DNA of 64,000 nt, taken from positions 1 through 64,000 of the forward strand of contig NZ_FRAP01000026.1 in assembly GCF_900142365.1 (NCBI RefSeq). The letters are read 5' to 3'. The position numbers were made by a program, and so were the translations under genes. Positions 43,030 through 52,320 of this stretch are shown here, in pieces; positions within the stretch are counted from its first letter, which is position 1, and every line of letters starts with the position of its first letter. The notes below the pieces were generated by a model, which saw only the letters and a program-made list of their open reading frames with translations, was not told the DNA's origin and did no database searches. The stretch comes from Pseudonocardia thermophila. GTDB taxonomy: Bacteria; Actinomycetota; Actinomycetes; Mycobacteriales; Pseudonocardiaceae.

Positions 43030-43246
43030 AGGCCCTCCCTCGCAACGTGCACGGCTCCGACGTGCGGCGGAACCGGGTGGTCATCTTGCTCCAGCGCCGA
43101 TCGGCGGGACCATAGCGACGGGCTGAAAACAGGGCTTCGCAGCGCGCTGTTAACATTGACGCCCGAGCGCCCGGCGTGCTCGCAGGAACGTCCCGCCGCC
43201 GGAGCCAGCGAACAACCAGCGGCAGGAAGAGACTCGAGGCAAACGC

Positions 43247-43516
43247 GTGGCCAACATCAAGTCCCAGATCAAGCGGGTCAAGACCAACGAGAAGCGCCGT
43301 CTGCGCAACAAGTCGGTCAAGTCGTCGGTCAAGACCGCCATCCGCAAGTTCCGTGAGGCGGCCGCCGCGGGTGACACCGAGAAGGCCATCGAGCTGCAGC
43401 GGGCCGCCGCCCGCGCGCTCGACAAGGCCGCGAGCAAGGGTGCCATCCACAAGAACCAGGCAGCCAACCGGAAGTCGGCGATCGCCAAGCAGGCCGCGTC
43501 GCTGACCTCCAGCTGA
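43247..43516 (+). CDS. rpsT: 30S ribosomal protein S20
   Basis: 89 residues, basic and helical: MANIKSQIKRVKTNEKRRLRNKSVKSSVKT, the typical S20 start, with RKSAIAKQAASLTS near the end. It binds 16S rRNA in 30S assembly. GTG start after GAAGAGACTCGAGG-type purine-rich sequence. A TAACAT at 43151-43156 is a possible -10. Confidence 0.97.
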   Translation: MANIKSQIKRVKTNEKRRLRNKSVKSSVKTAIRKFREAAAAGDTEKAIELQRAAARALDKAASKGAIHKNQAANRKSAIAKQAASLTSS

Positions 43517-43539
43517 CCCGACCGACACTCGCTCTTCGA

Positions 43540-43570
43540 CGGCGCCGCCCGCTCCCGTGGGGCGGCGCCG
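43540..43570 (+). terminator. rpsT terminator hairpin
   Basis: CGGCGCCGCCC, a 9-base loop and GGGCGGCGCCG form 11 perfect base pairs beginning 23 bases after the rpsT stop. No T-run. Confidence 0.75.
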
Positions 43571-43604
43571 TTGCCGTGCCCGGGTTCTGGTGTACCCGCT
43601 CCGC

Positions 43605-43662
43605 CGAGGACGACGTCACCCGTGATCAACAGGCCGCGTTGACCACGGCAACGCCGTCCTCG
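43605..43662. repeat. Palindromic element related to the one at 25198-25262
   Basis: Outer arms CGAGGACG / CGTCCTCG enclose inner arms GTGATCAAC / GTTGACCAC with one mismatch. The inner arm shares GTGATCAACA with the 25.2-kb element, and the outer arm is of similar type. It lies between the convergent ends of rpsT and holA. Confidence 0.6.
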
Positions 43663-43667
43663 ACCGC

Positions 43668-44627
43668 TCAGTCCCGGCGCTCCCGCGCTGCACACATGCG
43701 CAGGACGGCCCGCTCCAGCGCGTAGTCCGCGTCGGCCGCGACCCCCTTTACGTCGGCGTTGACCTCCGCTGCGGCGGCGAACGCCTCGGCCAGCGCCTCC
43801 GGCCGCCAGCTGCGGACCTGCTGCTGCGCCTTGCGGATCTTCCACGGCGGCATGCCGAGCGGACCGGCGAGCCGGTTCGGGTCCCCCCGGCCGGCCGAAG
43901 CCACCTTCGCCAGCGTGCGCACCGCGTCCGCCAGCGCGTCGGCGATCAGCACGGACGGCACCCCGAGCGCCTGCGCCCAGCGCAGCGCCTCCAGCGCCCC
44001 GGACCGGTCCCCCGCCACGACCTTGTCGGCCACCGCGAACCCGGACGCCTCCGCGCGGCCGCGGTGGTAGCGGCGCACCGCTTGCTCGTCGACCGCGCCG
44101 CCGGTGTCGGCGACCAGCTGGTTCGCGGCCGCGGCCAGCTCGCGCAGGTCGTTGCCCACCGCCTCGATCAGCGCACCCACCGCCGCCGGGGCGATCGTGC
44201 CGCCGGCCCGGCGCACCTCGTTGCGCACGAAGTCGGCGCGCTCCTCGTAGCGGGTGATCTTCTCGCAGGTCGTGACCGCGGCCCCGCCCTTGCGCAGCGC
44301 GTCCGCCATGGCCTTGTTGCGCGCGCCGCCGGCGTGCTGGACGACGAGCACCACGCCGTCGGCGGGATCGGCGGCCTGTGCGGTGATCGCGGCGGCCAGG
44401 TCCTTGCCCGCCTCGTGCGCGGCCATCAGCACGATCACCCGGGCGTCGGCGAACAGCGACGGCGACACGCTCTCCGCCAGCTCCGCAGGGGACAGCTCGG
44501 TGGCGCGGTAGCGGCGCACCTCCACCGTCGGGTCGAGCTCACGGGCCTGCGCGACGATCTCCCCGATCGCGCGCTCGACGAGCAGTTCCTCCTCGCCGAG
44601 GACGAGGTGGACCGGCGCCAACGACAT
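43668..44627 (-). CDS. holA: DNA polymerase III subunit delta
   Basis: 319 residues. PVHLVLGEEELLVERAIGEI at the N terminus is the AAA+-like clamp-loader fold (no Walker A, as in all delta subunits). VIVLMAAHEAGKD, GNDLRELAAAANQLVAD and GALEALRWAQALGVPSVLIADAL follow. Opens the beta clamp with the gamma/tau complex. The ATG at MSLAPVH is chosen; a start six codons upstream is also possible. Diverges from the thrC transcript. Confidence 0.9.
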   Translation of the reverse strand: MSLAPVHLVLGEEELLVERAIGEIVAQARELDPTVEVRRYRATELSPAELAESVSPSLFADARVIVLMAAHEAGKDLAAAITAQAADPADGVVLVVQHAGGARNKAMADALRKGGAAVTTCEKITRYEERADFVRNEVRRAGGTIAPAAVGALIEAVGNDLRELAAAANQLVADTGGAVDEQAVRRYHRGRAEASGFAVADKVVAGDRSGALEALRWAQALGVPSVLIADALADAVRTLAKVASAGRGDPNRLAGPLGMPPWKIRKAQQQVRSWRPEALAEAFAAAAEVNADVKGVAADADYALERAVLRMCAARERRD

Positions 44628-44744
44628 GCGCTCATGCTGGCGCATCGCCGGGCGCGGCAGTGACGCGGCTCCCAGATCGTGGGCCCGAGCTTGGGAAAGC
44701 CGCGTCCCATCCCGTACCGTTGGGCCCGGCACAACTTCAGATGG

Positions 44745-44854
44745 CTCATCCAGAGGGGCAGAGGGACCGGCCCAGTGAAGCCCCGGCAACCGGCGTTCGC
44801 ATTCCACGCGCGCTTGGTGCCAATTCCGGCCCGCCGTCCGGCGGGAAAGATGAG
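44745..44854 (+). ncRNA. SAM-I (S-box) riboswitch upstream of thrC
   Basis: P1 is CTCATC (44745-44750) with GATGAG (44849-44854). Conserved blocks follow in order: AGAGGGACCGGCCC, GAAGCCCCGGCAACC, GGTGCCAATTCCGGCC and a closing AAAGATGAG. The Shine-Dalgarno GAGGAG (44852-44857) shares three bases with the 3' strand of P1, so SAM binding would be expected to reduce initiation at the ATG seven bases on. Another possible pairing, ATGAG with CTCAT at 44859-44865, could also cover the start. Confidence 0.93.
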
Positions 44855-44863
44855 GAGTTTCTC

Positions 44864-46132
44864 ATGTCTTTGACTGCCGAGCTCGGCACGTCCACCGCCT
44901 TCGACCTCGGCCCCGCCCGCGCGCTGTCCTGCCGGGAGTGCGGCCACGAAACCCCCCTCGCCGCCGAGTTCGCCTGCACCCAGTGCTTCGGCCCCCTCGA
45001 GGTCGCCTACGACTTCGGCACCGTCACCCGCGCCTCCATCGAGGCAGGTCCGCGCAACATCTGGCGCTACCGGCATTTGCTGCCCGTGCCGGCCGACGTC
45101 CAGGAGCACCCCAACACCGAGCCCGGCCTCACCCGCCTGATCAAGGCCGACCGGCTCGGCGCCGCACTCGGCATCCGCAACCTGTGGATCAAGGACGACA
45201 CCGGCAACCCGACGCACTCGTTCAAGGACCGCGTCGTCGCCGTCGCCCTCGCCGCCGCCCGTGAGCTGGGCTTCAAGGTCCTGTGCTGCCCCTCCACCGG
45301 CAACCTCGCCAACGCCGTGGCCGCCGCGGCCGCGCGCGCCGGCTGGGACTCGGTGGTGCTGATCCCGGCCTCGCTCGAGCAGGCCAAGGTGCTCACCACC
45401 GCCGTCTACGGCGGCACGCTGCTGGCCGTCGACGGCAACTACGACGACGTGAACCGCCTGGCCACCGAACTGGCCGCCGAGCACGAGGACTGGGCGTTCG
45501 TCAACGTCAACGTCCGGCCCTACTACGCCGAGGGCTCCAAGACCCTCGGCTTCGAGATCGCCGAGCAGCTCGGCTGGCGCTTGCCCGAGCAGGTCGTGGT
45601 CCCGGTCGCATCGGGCTCCCAGCTCACCAAGGTCGACAAGGGCTTCGCCGAGTTCGGCAAGCTCGGTCTCGTCGAGCCGACGCCGTACAAGGTCTTCGGT
45701 GCCCAGGCCACCGGGTGCTCGCCGGTCGCGAAGGCGTTCGCCGAGGGCCACGACGTGATCACCCCGGTCCGCCCGGACACGATCGCCCGCTCGCTCGCGA
45801 TCGGCAACCCGGCCGACGGTCCCTACGTGCTCGACGCGGTCCGCCGCACCGGCGGCGCGGTGGAGCACGTGACCGACGAGGAGGTCGTCGAGGGCATCCG
45901 CCTGCTCGCCCGCACGGAGGGCGTGTTCGCCGAGACCGCAGGCGGAGTCACCGTGGCCACCACCAAGAAGCTGGTGGAATCCGGGCAGCTCGACCCCGAC
46001 GCCGAGACCGTCCTGCTGATCACCGGCGACGGCCTGAAGACCCTCGACGCGGTGTCCGGCCAGGTCGGGCCGACCGCGACCGTGCCGGCCTCCAGCGCCG
46101 CCGTGCGCAACGCCCTGGCGGACCGCGACTGA
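44864..46132 (+). CDS. thrC: Threonine synthase
   Basis: 422 residues. An N-terminal zinc ribbon with CRECG (23-26) and CTQC (38-41), then the PLP domain with Lys121 in NPTHSFKDR, CPSTGNLANAVAAAAARAG and the PLP-phosphate loop. It converts O-phosphohomoserine to threonine. The Cys-rich start and length place it in the archaeal/plant-like class. O-phosphohomoserine is shared with methionine synthesis, which makes the SAM riboswitch upstream meaningful. Inserted between holA and comEC on the opposite strand. Confidence 0.94.
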   Translation: MSLTAELGTSTAFDLGPARALSCRECGHETPLAAEFACTQCFGPLEVAYDFGTVTRASIEAGPRNIWRYRHLLPVPADVQEHPNTEPGLTRLIKADRLGAALGIRNLWIKDDTGNPTHSFKDRVVAVALAAARELGFKVLCCPSTGNLANAVAAAAARAGWDSVVLIPASLEQAKVLTTAVYGGTLLAVDGNYDDVNRLATELAAEHEDWAFVNVNVRPYYAEGSKTLGFEIAEQLGWRLPEQVVVPVASGSQLTKVDKGFAEFGKLGLVEPTPYKVFGAQATGCSPVAKAFAEGHDVITPVRPDTIARSLAIGNPADGPYVLDAVRRTGGAVEHVTDEEVVEGIRLLARTEGVFAETAGGVTVATTKKLVESGQLDPDAETVLLITGDGLKTLDAVSGQVGPTATVPASSAAVRNALADRD

Positions 46133-46166
46133 GCTGTCCTCGCTGCCGCGGCTGGCGCCGCTCCAG

Positions 46167-48554
46167 TCACCGCCGCGCCGGCAGCGGTGATCCACGGCTG
46201 ACGATCCCGATCCGCGATTCGGCGCTGTCCGGCTCCGCCGCGACCACCGCGGTGTCGCCGGAGACGTCGGTGCGCCGGACCGTCGCCCCGGTGCGCTCGA
46301 GCTCGTCGAGCAGCGCCCGGTTCGGGTGCCCGTAGGGGTTGCCCGCGCCGACGCTCACCAGCACCGCCCGCGGCGCCACCGCCCGCAGGAACTCCCGGCC
46401 GGTGCTGCGGGATCCGTGGTGCGGCAGCTTGAGCACGTCGGCGTGCAGGTCCAGCCCGGACACCACCAGGTCGGCCTGTCCGGCCAGCTCCACGTCGCCG
46501 GCGAGCAGCACCGCGCCCGCCGGGGTCGTGGCGCGCAGCACCACGGACGTGTCGTTCACGGCCGTGCCGTCGTCGGGATCGACCGCAGTCGCCGCCCGAC
46601 GCGGCCCCAGCACGTCGAGCACCAGCTCCGGCCAGGCCAGCCGCTGCCCGGCACGCAGCTCGGCGAACCGGGCCTCCACCGCGGCCGCGGCCCGTGCCGC
46701 CGCGCGCAGTGTGCGGACCGGCTCCCGGCCGGGCCCGACCGCCACCGCACCCACCGGACGGCCCCGCAGCGCGCCCTCCAGCCCGCCGGTGTGGTCGACG
46801 TGCAGGTGTGTGAGCACGACCAGGGCGAGTGCCTGCACGCCGAGCCGGGTCAGGCAGGCGTCGACCAGCCCGGCGTCGGGCCCGGCATCGACGAGCACCG
46901 CCCAGCCGGGCTCGCCCGTCGCGAGCACGATCGCGTCGCCCTGGCCGACGTCGCACGCCACCACGACCCAGCCGGCCGGTGGCCAGCCCACCGACACGAA
47001 CCGGGTCGGCACCAGCACGATCGCCGCACCCAGCGCCACAGCCAGGAGCAGCGCTCGCACCCGCCGCAACCGCATCAGCACCACGAGGCCGATCAGCACC
47101 GCCGCCAGCAGCAGCCCGCCGCCGACGCCCTCCGGCCAGGTCAGGGCGAACCCGTCCACGGCAGCCGTACGGTCGGCCACGGTGATCATCCACTCGATCG
47201 GCGGCCCGGCCAACCAGGTGCACACCCGCGCCACCGCAGGTGCGATCGGCCCGAGCAGCGCAGCGATCACGCCCAGCACGGTCGCCACCGGCACAGCCGG
47301 CGCCACCAGCAGGTTCGCCACGATCGACGCCGGGTTGACCGCCCCGGCGAGCGCCGCGACCAGCGGCGCGGTGGCCAGGCAAGCGGCGGTCGCCACGGCG
47401 ATCGCCTCCGCCAGCGGAACGGGCACCCGCCGCTTCGCGAGCGCTGCCGCCCACCCCGGCGCGACCAGCACGAGCGCCGCCGTGGCGGTGACGGACAGCG
47501 CGAATCCCGCGTCGACCGCCAACGCCGGATCGGCGAACACCAGCACGAGCACCGCGACGGCGAGCGCCGGCATCGCCGAGCGCGCCCGCCCCAGAGCCAG
47601 CCCCAGCAGCACCACACCGGCCATCACGGCCGCCCGCAGCACGCTCGGTGAGGGCCGGGCCAGCACCACGAACCCCACCACGGCGAGCGCCGCCACCACC
47701 GCGACGAGCCGGGGATCGGCCCGCGCCCGGCGCAGCAGCCACAGCAGTGCGCCCGTGATGATCGCGAGGTTCGCGCCCGACACCGCGAGCAGGTGCGACA
47801 GGCCCGCTGTACGGAAGTCGGCGTCGACCTCGGCGGTGAGCCCGCTGCGGTCGCCGACCGTGAGGCCCGGCAGCAGCCCGGCCGCCGCCGGCGACAGGGT
47901 GTCGGCCGCCGCGTCGCGCAGGCCCACGCGCAGTGCCCCGGCTGCGGACTGCCACCACGGCGGCTCGGCCACGGCCAGCGGCGGCCCGCGCACCCGCAGC
48001 ACCGCCGCCGTGAGGTCCGTCCGCGCCGGCGGCGCCAGCACCCCGGACGCGCTCACCTCCTGACCGGGCAGCAGCCCGGCCCACCCGGCGGCCGGCGCCA
48101 GTATCAGGACCCGGCCGCCGGAGATCCACCGCTCTCCCGCCACGGTCGCGGCCACCAGCTCGGCGGGCACCGCGACCTGTGCCGCCCCGGGGAATCCGCC
48201 GCGGATCGGCCGAGGATCATCGCGCAGCACGGCCCGCAGCTCGGCCGCAGCCCCGCGGGCCGCCGGTTCCCGCAGTGGGTGCCCGAGCAGCGCCCAGCCG
48301 TGGACGGCGGCCACCACGGCCGCCGCCGCGGCGCACCCGGTGACGGCGAGGACCACGGGGTACCCGCGCCACCACCCGACGGCGGTCCCGGCCGCCGCCA
48401 GCACCGCGATCGCCAGCCCCAGCGCCGTGCCGATCTCCGGCCCGGGTGCCACCGCGGCGACGACGACCAGCCACGCCGCCGTCGCCGCGGGCACCAGCCG
48501 CAGGTCGGCGGGCTGCCCCGTACCAGCCCGGGCGAGCTGCCGCGCACCGGTCAC
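46167..48554 (-). CDS. comEC: ComEC/Rec2 DNA-uptake channel protein
   Basis: 795 residues. N-terminal membrane helices and an OB-like region, the competence domain (TLSPAAAGLLPGLTVGDRSG, LSHLLAVSGANLAIITGALLWLL), more membrane helices and a C-terminal metallo-beta-lactamase domain with DVGQGDAI, HLHVDHTGG and HHGSRSTGREF. Channel and nuclease-like domain for single-stranded DNA import. The GTG start follows GGGAC; comEA is upstream by 31 bases. Confidence 0.92.
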   Translation of the reverse strand: MTGARQLARAGTGQPADLRLVPAATAAWLVVVAAVAPGPEIGTALGLAIAVLAAAGTAVGWWRGYPVVLAVTGCAAAAAVVAAVHGWALLGHPLREPAARGAAAELRAVLRDDPRPIRGGFPGAAQVAVPAELVAATVAGERWISGGRVLILAPAAGWAGLLPGQEVSASGVLAPPARTDLTAAVLRVRGPPLAVAEPPWWQSAAGALRVGLRDAAADTLSPAAAGLLPGLTVGDRSGLTAEVDADFRTAGLSHLLAVSGANLAIITGALLWLLRRARADPRLVAVVAALAVVGFVVLARPSPSVLRAAVMAGVVLLGLALGRARSAMPALAVAVLVLVFADPALAVDAGFALSVTATAALVLVAPGWAAALAKRRVPVPLAEAIAVATAACLATAPLVAALAGAVNPASIVANLLVAPAVPVATVLGVIAALLGPIAPAVARVCTWLAGPPIEWMITVADRTAAVDGFALTWPEGVGGGLLLAAVLIGLVVLMRLRRVRALLLAVALGAAIVLVPTRFVSVGWPPAGWVVVACDVGQGDAIVLATGEPGWAVLVDAGPDAGLVDACLTRLGVQALALVVLTHLHVDHTGGLEGALRGRPVGAVAVGPGREPVRTLRAAARAAAAVEARFAELRAGQRLAWPELVLDVLGPRRAATAVDPDDGTAVNDTSVVLRATTPAGAVLLAGDVELAGQADLVVSGLDLHADVLKLPHHGSRSTGREFLRAVAPRAVLVSVGAGNPYGHPNRALLDELERTGATVRRTDVSGDTAVVAAEPDSAESRIGIVSRGSPLPARR

Positions 48555-48585
48555 GGCGGCCGTCCCGGTGCCGCACGCTGCCCGC

Positions 48586-49479
48586 TCACACCCGTACCAG
48601 CCCGCGGAGCTGCTCGAACCGGCGATCGCCGATCCCCTCGATCTCCCGCAGCTGCTCGACCCGGGTGAACCGGCCGTGCCGGGTGCGCCACTCGACGATC
48701 CGCTGCGCCGTGACCGGTCCGACACCGGGCAGGGAGTCGAGCCGGCCGACGTCGGCGGTGTTAAGGTCGATCGGCCCGCCCGCCGCACCACCCGATCCGG
48801 TGGCCGGGTCGCCTGCCGCGGCAGCGGTGGGTGCCGCGTCGGGCGCGGCCGGGACCCCGACCGCGATCTGCTCGCCGTCGGCCACCCGGCGGGCGAGGTT
48901 GAGCTGGGTGACATCGACCCCCGGCTGTGCGCCGCCCGCGGCGGCGAGGACGTCGGCGACCCGGGCCCCCTCGGGCACCGACACCAGCCCCGGCCGCTGC
49001 ACCTTGCCGACCACGCTGACCACGACCGGTTCGGATGGTCCACCGGCCACCGGAGTCGGCTCGGCTGACGGTGCGGGCGGTGTCGGGCCCTGCTCCGCGA
49101 CGGACACGACCGGCAGCGCCGCCACCGGCTCGGCCCGCGGTTGGCCGCCCCACACCACCACGACCGCGACCAGCGCCGCCACCACCGCGGCGACCACCAG
49201 TGCGACCGCACCCCGGCGGCCCGGGTCGATCCGCGCTCCGCGCACGGCCGCGGGCAGCAAGCCCCGGATCCCGGCGGGCGGCGGGTCGGGCCGGTCGGGC
49301 ACGGGCGGCGGGCCGACGACGGCCTCCTCGATCCACTCCGCCCGGACCGGGACCTCGTCCGGGGCGCCTGCCGGATCCCGCGCTCGCTCGCCGTACGGCT
49401 CGACCGGCGCCGAGCCGAGGACCGCCGTCAACCGCCGCCGGGGATCACCCCCGGTCGCCACACGTTCGTCGATCGCCAC
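48586..49479 (-). CDS. comEA: ComEA DNA-binding competence protein
   Basis: 297 residues. Cytoplasmic Pro/Arg-rich N terminus (about 80 residues), one membrane helix (around 84-108), Pro/Ala linker, a SLBB-like domain (VVVSVVGKVQRPGLVSVPEG) and paired helix-hairpin-helix motifs (DLNTADVGRLDSLPGVGPVT and REIEGIGDRRFEQL). Binds double-stranded DNA outside the membrane and hands it to ComEC. The chosen GTG starts VAIDERVATGG. Confidence 0.9.
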   Translation of the reverse strand: MAIDERVATGGDPRRRLTAVLGSAPVEPYGERARDPAGAPDEVPVRAEWIEEAVVGPPPVPDRPDPPPAGIRGLLPAAVRGARIDPGRRGAVALVVAAVVAALVAVVVVWGGQPRAEPVAALPVVSVAEQGPTPPAPSAEPTPVAGGPSEPVVVSVVGKVQRPGLVSVPEGARVADVLAAAGGAQPGVDVTQLNLARRVADGEQIAVGVPAAPDAAPTAAAAGDPATGSGGAAGGPIDLNTADVGRLDSLPGVGPVTAQRIVEWRTRHGRFTRVEQLREIEGIGDRRFEQLRGLVRV

Positions 49480-49612
49480 ACGGCGACCGTATGGCCGCCG
49501 GCCGTCCGACGGCCGCCGCCATGATCGACATGTGGATGGACCGGTGCGCTGGGGACAACCCCGGCCGCGCACCGCCCGGATGTCGGTCCTGCGTGTTATG
49601 GGCCCGGCGCCC

Positions 49613-50461
49613 CTATCCGTGCTTGGGCACCACGACGACGCCGAGCGCACCCAGCCCGACGTGCGCCCCGATCACCGCGCCCAGCTCCGAGACCACCAGC
49701 CGCGACGTCGTGGTCCGCTCCGCGATCGCTTGCGCCACCTGGTCGGCGCGCTCGGCCGCGGCGAGGTGGTGCACGGCGACGTCGGCCGGCCCCTCCCCCG
49801 CCGCCGCCACGGCGAGCTCGACGATGCGCTGGGCGGCCCGCGCGGTGGTGCGCACCTTCTCCAGCGGCACGATCCGCCCGTCCTCGATGTGCAGCAGCGG
49901 CTTCACCGCCAAGGCGGCGCCGAGCAGTGCGGCGGCGGCCCCGATGCGGCCGCCGCGGCGCAGCCGATCCAGCGAGTCGACGCTGAAGAACACCCGGCAC
50001 CGCTGCGCGACCGCCGCCGCTGCGTACTCCACCGCGGCTCCGCTCTGCCCGGCCGTGGCCGCGTCGGCGGCCGCGAGGACGGCGAACCCGAGCCCCATCG
50101 CCGCCGCCCGGGAGTCGACGACCCGCACCCGCTGCGGATCCACCTGTTCGGCCGCCAGCCGGGCCGCCTCCCAGGTGCCGGACAGCTCCCTCGACAGGTG
50201 CACCGACACGACCGCATCGGCCCCCGCCCGCAGCGCCCGCTCGTAGCAGGCGGCGAACTCAGCCGGGGACGGGCGGGACGTCTGCGCGTCGAGCCTGCGG
50301 GCGGCCAGCGCCTCCGTGAGCTCGGCGGTGCCGATCTCCAGGCCCTCGCGGCCGACCCGGTCTCCGAGCCGGACCTCCAGCGGGACGACGTGGATCCCGC
50401 GCTCTTCGGCGACGCCGGGGGGCAGGTAGGCGGTCGAGTCGGTCACGACGGCAACAGGCAC
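49613..50461 (-). CDS. DegV-family fatty-acid-binding protein
   Basis: 282 residues. Starts MPVAVVTDSTAYLPP, then TSRPSPAEFAACYERAL, VVSVHLSRELSGTWEAARLAAE and FFSVDSLDRLRRGGRIG, all family landmarks. Related FakB proteins bind fatty acids for phosphorylation by FakA; no FakA gene is in the window. Confidence 0.92.
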   Translation of the reverse strand: MPVAVVTDSTAYLPPGVAEERGIHVVPLEVRLGDRVGREGLEIGTAELTEALAARRLDAQTSRPSPAEFAACYERALRAGADAVVSVHLSRELSGTWEAARLAAEQVDPQRVRVVDSRAAAMGLGFAVLAAADAATAGQSGAAVEYAAAAVAQRCRVFFSVDSLDRLRRGGRIGAAAALLGAALAVKPLLHIEDGRIVPLEKVRTTARAAQRIVELAVAAAGEGPADVAVHHLAAAERADQVAQAIAERTTTSRLVVSELGAVIGAHVGLGALGVVVVPKHG

Positions 50462-50470
50462 GAGGCGACC

Positions 50471-51217
50471 CTAGGTGTGAGTGCGGCGCTCCTCCAAGGA
50501 GGACCGAAGGAGCGCCGCCAACGCGTGACCCACAGCGGCGTGCCCCGCCCAGCCCCAGTGCATGCCGTCGGGGTTCCCGGCGCCGCTGCGCACGTGCTCA
50601 CCGACGAGCGCGGGCAGGTCCAGGAGCTGCACCCCGTGGGTGCCCGCCCAGGCCCGGACGGCGGCGTCGGCGGGCGCCCACCCGGCGTGCACCCCGCCGT
50701 AGGCCGCGGCCCGGTGCGGCGGCGGCCGGACGGCGACCACCGGAAGACCGGGGCGCAGCGCCAGCACCGCGCGCCGGCACCGGTCCAGGTACTCGACGGT
50801 GAGCCGCGGCGGCAGTGCCACCGGTCCGCCGCCGGGCAGCTTCGCCAGCACTCGGGACAGCCACGGCTGCGCCGCCAGGTAGCCGGAGCGGACCGCTCGC
50901 CGCAGCGGTTCGGGCCGCAGCACCGGGATCAGCTCGCGCAGCGCGGTCGGCAGCGGCGACGGGAGGGTGTCCATCCCGCCAACGCCGAGGACGAGCGCGT
51001 CCGCGCGCGGCACCGCCGCCCAGAAGCGCGGATCGTGGGTGACCGCGTGCCAGGCGTGCCGGGTCGTCCAGCCGATGCCCGCGACGAGCTCCGCCCGGCC
51101 GCCCAGCGCCGCAGCGGCGACGTTCGGCCAGATCCGCGGGTGGTCGGCCGGTTCTGCGCGCTCGGGCCCGTGGAAGGCCAGCGAGTCGGCCAGCACGAGC
51201 AGCAGCGGCGCGGGCAC
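50471..51217 (-). CDS. SGNH-hydrolase-type esterase
   Basis: 248 residues. The nucleophile block is LVLADSLAF (block I, with the Ser after Asp as in GDS), block III GVGGMDT, and the catalytic Asp/His in NPDGMHWGWAGHAAVGH near the C terminus. Substrate unknown. Its GTG overlaps the TAG of the phosphatase gene by one base. Confidence 0.85.
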   Translation of the reverse strand: MPAPLLLVLADSLAFHGPERAEPADHPRIWPNVAAAALGGRAELVAGIGWTTRHAWHAVTHDPRFWAAVPRADALVLGVGGMDTLPSPLPTALRELIPVLRPEPLRRAVRSGYLAAQPWLSRVLAKLPGGGPVALPPRLTVEYLDRCRRAVLALRPGLPVVAVRPPPHRAAAYGGVHAGWAPADAAVRAWAGTHGVQLLDLPALVGEHVRSGAGNPDGMHWGWAGHAAVGHALAALLRSSLEERRTHT

Positions 51218-51837
51218 TACACCCCGACGTTGTAGCCGGACAGTCGCCACCGCGGGTGGTCGCGGCGGCGGGCGAGGACCGCCCACTTGCAGTTGCCGAT
51301 CCCGCCGATCGACGGCCACGCCGAGGTCGGCAGCGCCAGCAGCCCGCACACCAGGCCGGCGATCAGGCCGCCGTGCGCGACGACCACGACCGTGTTGTCG
51401 ACGTCGTCGTCGGCCATCTCCTCGTCGAGCTCGTCGATGACGGGACGGGAGCGGCGCACCACCTCGATCCGGGACTCCCCTCCGGGCGGCGCCCACGCGG
51501 GATCCGCGCGCCACTGCGCGATCGCGCCCGGCCAACCCTCCTCCACCTGCGCGACCGTGAGGCCCTGCCACTCGCCGAGGTGGGTCTCCCGCAGGCGCGG
51601 ATCCAGCTCCAGCGGCAGCCCGGTGACCGCAGAGATCTCCTGCGCGGTGTCGACCGCGCGGGACAGGTCGGAGCTGATCAAGCGGTCGGGCTTGAACTGA
51701 GCGACGGTGGGGGCGACGGCGGCTGCCTGCTGGCGCCCGAGATCGGTCAGCACGGAGTCGATGTGCCCCTGCATCCGGCCGGCGACGTTGTGGTCGGTCT
51801 GGCCGTGGCGCAGCAGGACGAGCCGCCGGATCGTCAT
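51217..51837 (-). CDS. Histidine phosphatase (phosphoglycerate mutase-like)
   Basis: 206 residues. LVLLRHGQTDHNVAGRMQG (catalytic His and RHG motif at the N terminus), SDLSRAVDTAQ, LRETHLGEWQG and VVAHGGLIAGLVCGLL with the second His. In actinobacteria a gpmB-like member in this position follows rsfS; some act as glucosyl-3-phosphoglycerate or related phosphatases. ATGA overlap with rsfS. Confidence 0.9.
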   Translation of the reverse strand: MTIRRLVLLRHGQTDHNVAGRMQGHIDSVLTDLGRQQAAAVAPTVAQFKPDRLISSDLSRAVDTAQEISAVTGLPLELDPRLRETHLGEWQGLTVAQVEEGWPGAIAQWRADPAWAPPGGESRIEVVRRSRPVIDELDEEMADDDVDNTVVVVAHGGLIAGLVCGLLALPTSAWPSIGGIGNCKWAVLARRRDHPRWRLSGYNVGV

Positions 51838-52223
51838 GCGCCGTCCTCCGACCCCACCGGGGTGCGCGCCTCCGGGAACTCCAGCCGCGGGCAGTCCTTC
51901 CACAGCCGGTCGAGCCCGTAGAAGCCGCGTTCTTCGGTGTGCTGGACGTGCACCACGAGATCGACGAAGTCCAGCAGCACCCAGCGGCCCTCCTGGGCTC
52001 CCTCCCGGCGGACCGGCTTGGCACCGTGGATGCGCAGCTTCTCCTCGACCTCGTCGACGATGGCCTGCACCTGGCGCTCGTTCGGGGCCGAGGCGATCAC
52101 GAAGCAATCGGTGATCACGAGCCGGTCGGAGACGTCCAGCGCCACGATGTCCTGCGCGAGCTTGTCCGCGGCGGCCGCGACCGCCACTCGTGCCATCTCC
52201 TGTGCTCTGTCGCTCGCCGTCAC
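51834..52223 (-). CDS. rsfS: Ribosomal silencing factor RsfS
   Basis: 129 residues. ADKLAQDIVALDVSDRLVIT, DCFVIASAPNERQVQAIVDEVEEKL and GRWVLLDFVDLVVHVQHTEER are the conserved RsfS/Iojap pieces. It binds uL14 on the 50S subunit and blocks subunit joining when nutrients are short. Normally next to nadD; here a VOC gene and a palindrome on the other strand lie between. Confidence 0.94.
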   Translation of the reverse strand: MTASDRAQEMARVAVAAAADKLAQDIVALDVSDRLVITDCFVIASAPNERQVQAIVDEVEEKLRIHGAKPVRREGAQEGRWVLLDFVDLVVHVQHTEERGFYGLDRLWKDCPRLEFPEARTPVGSEDGA

Positions 52224-52320
52224 GCTGTTGCTGCCATCGGTGGTCCTCCTGCTTCTTCGACTCGCTATCCTCCCAGCCCGTCGTCGAAGGCCCGCAGGTC
52301 GGGTCGGAGGGTGGTCGGAG

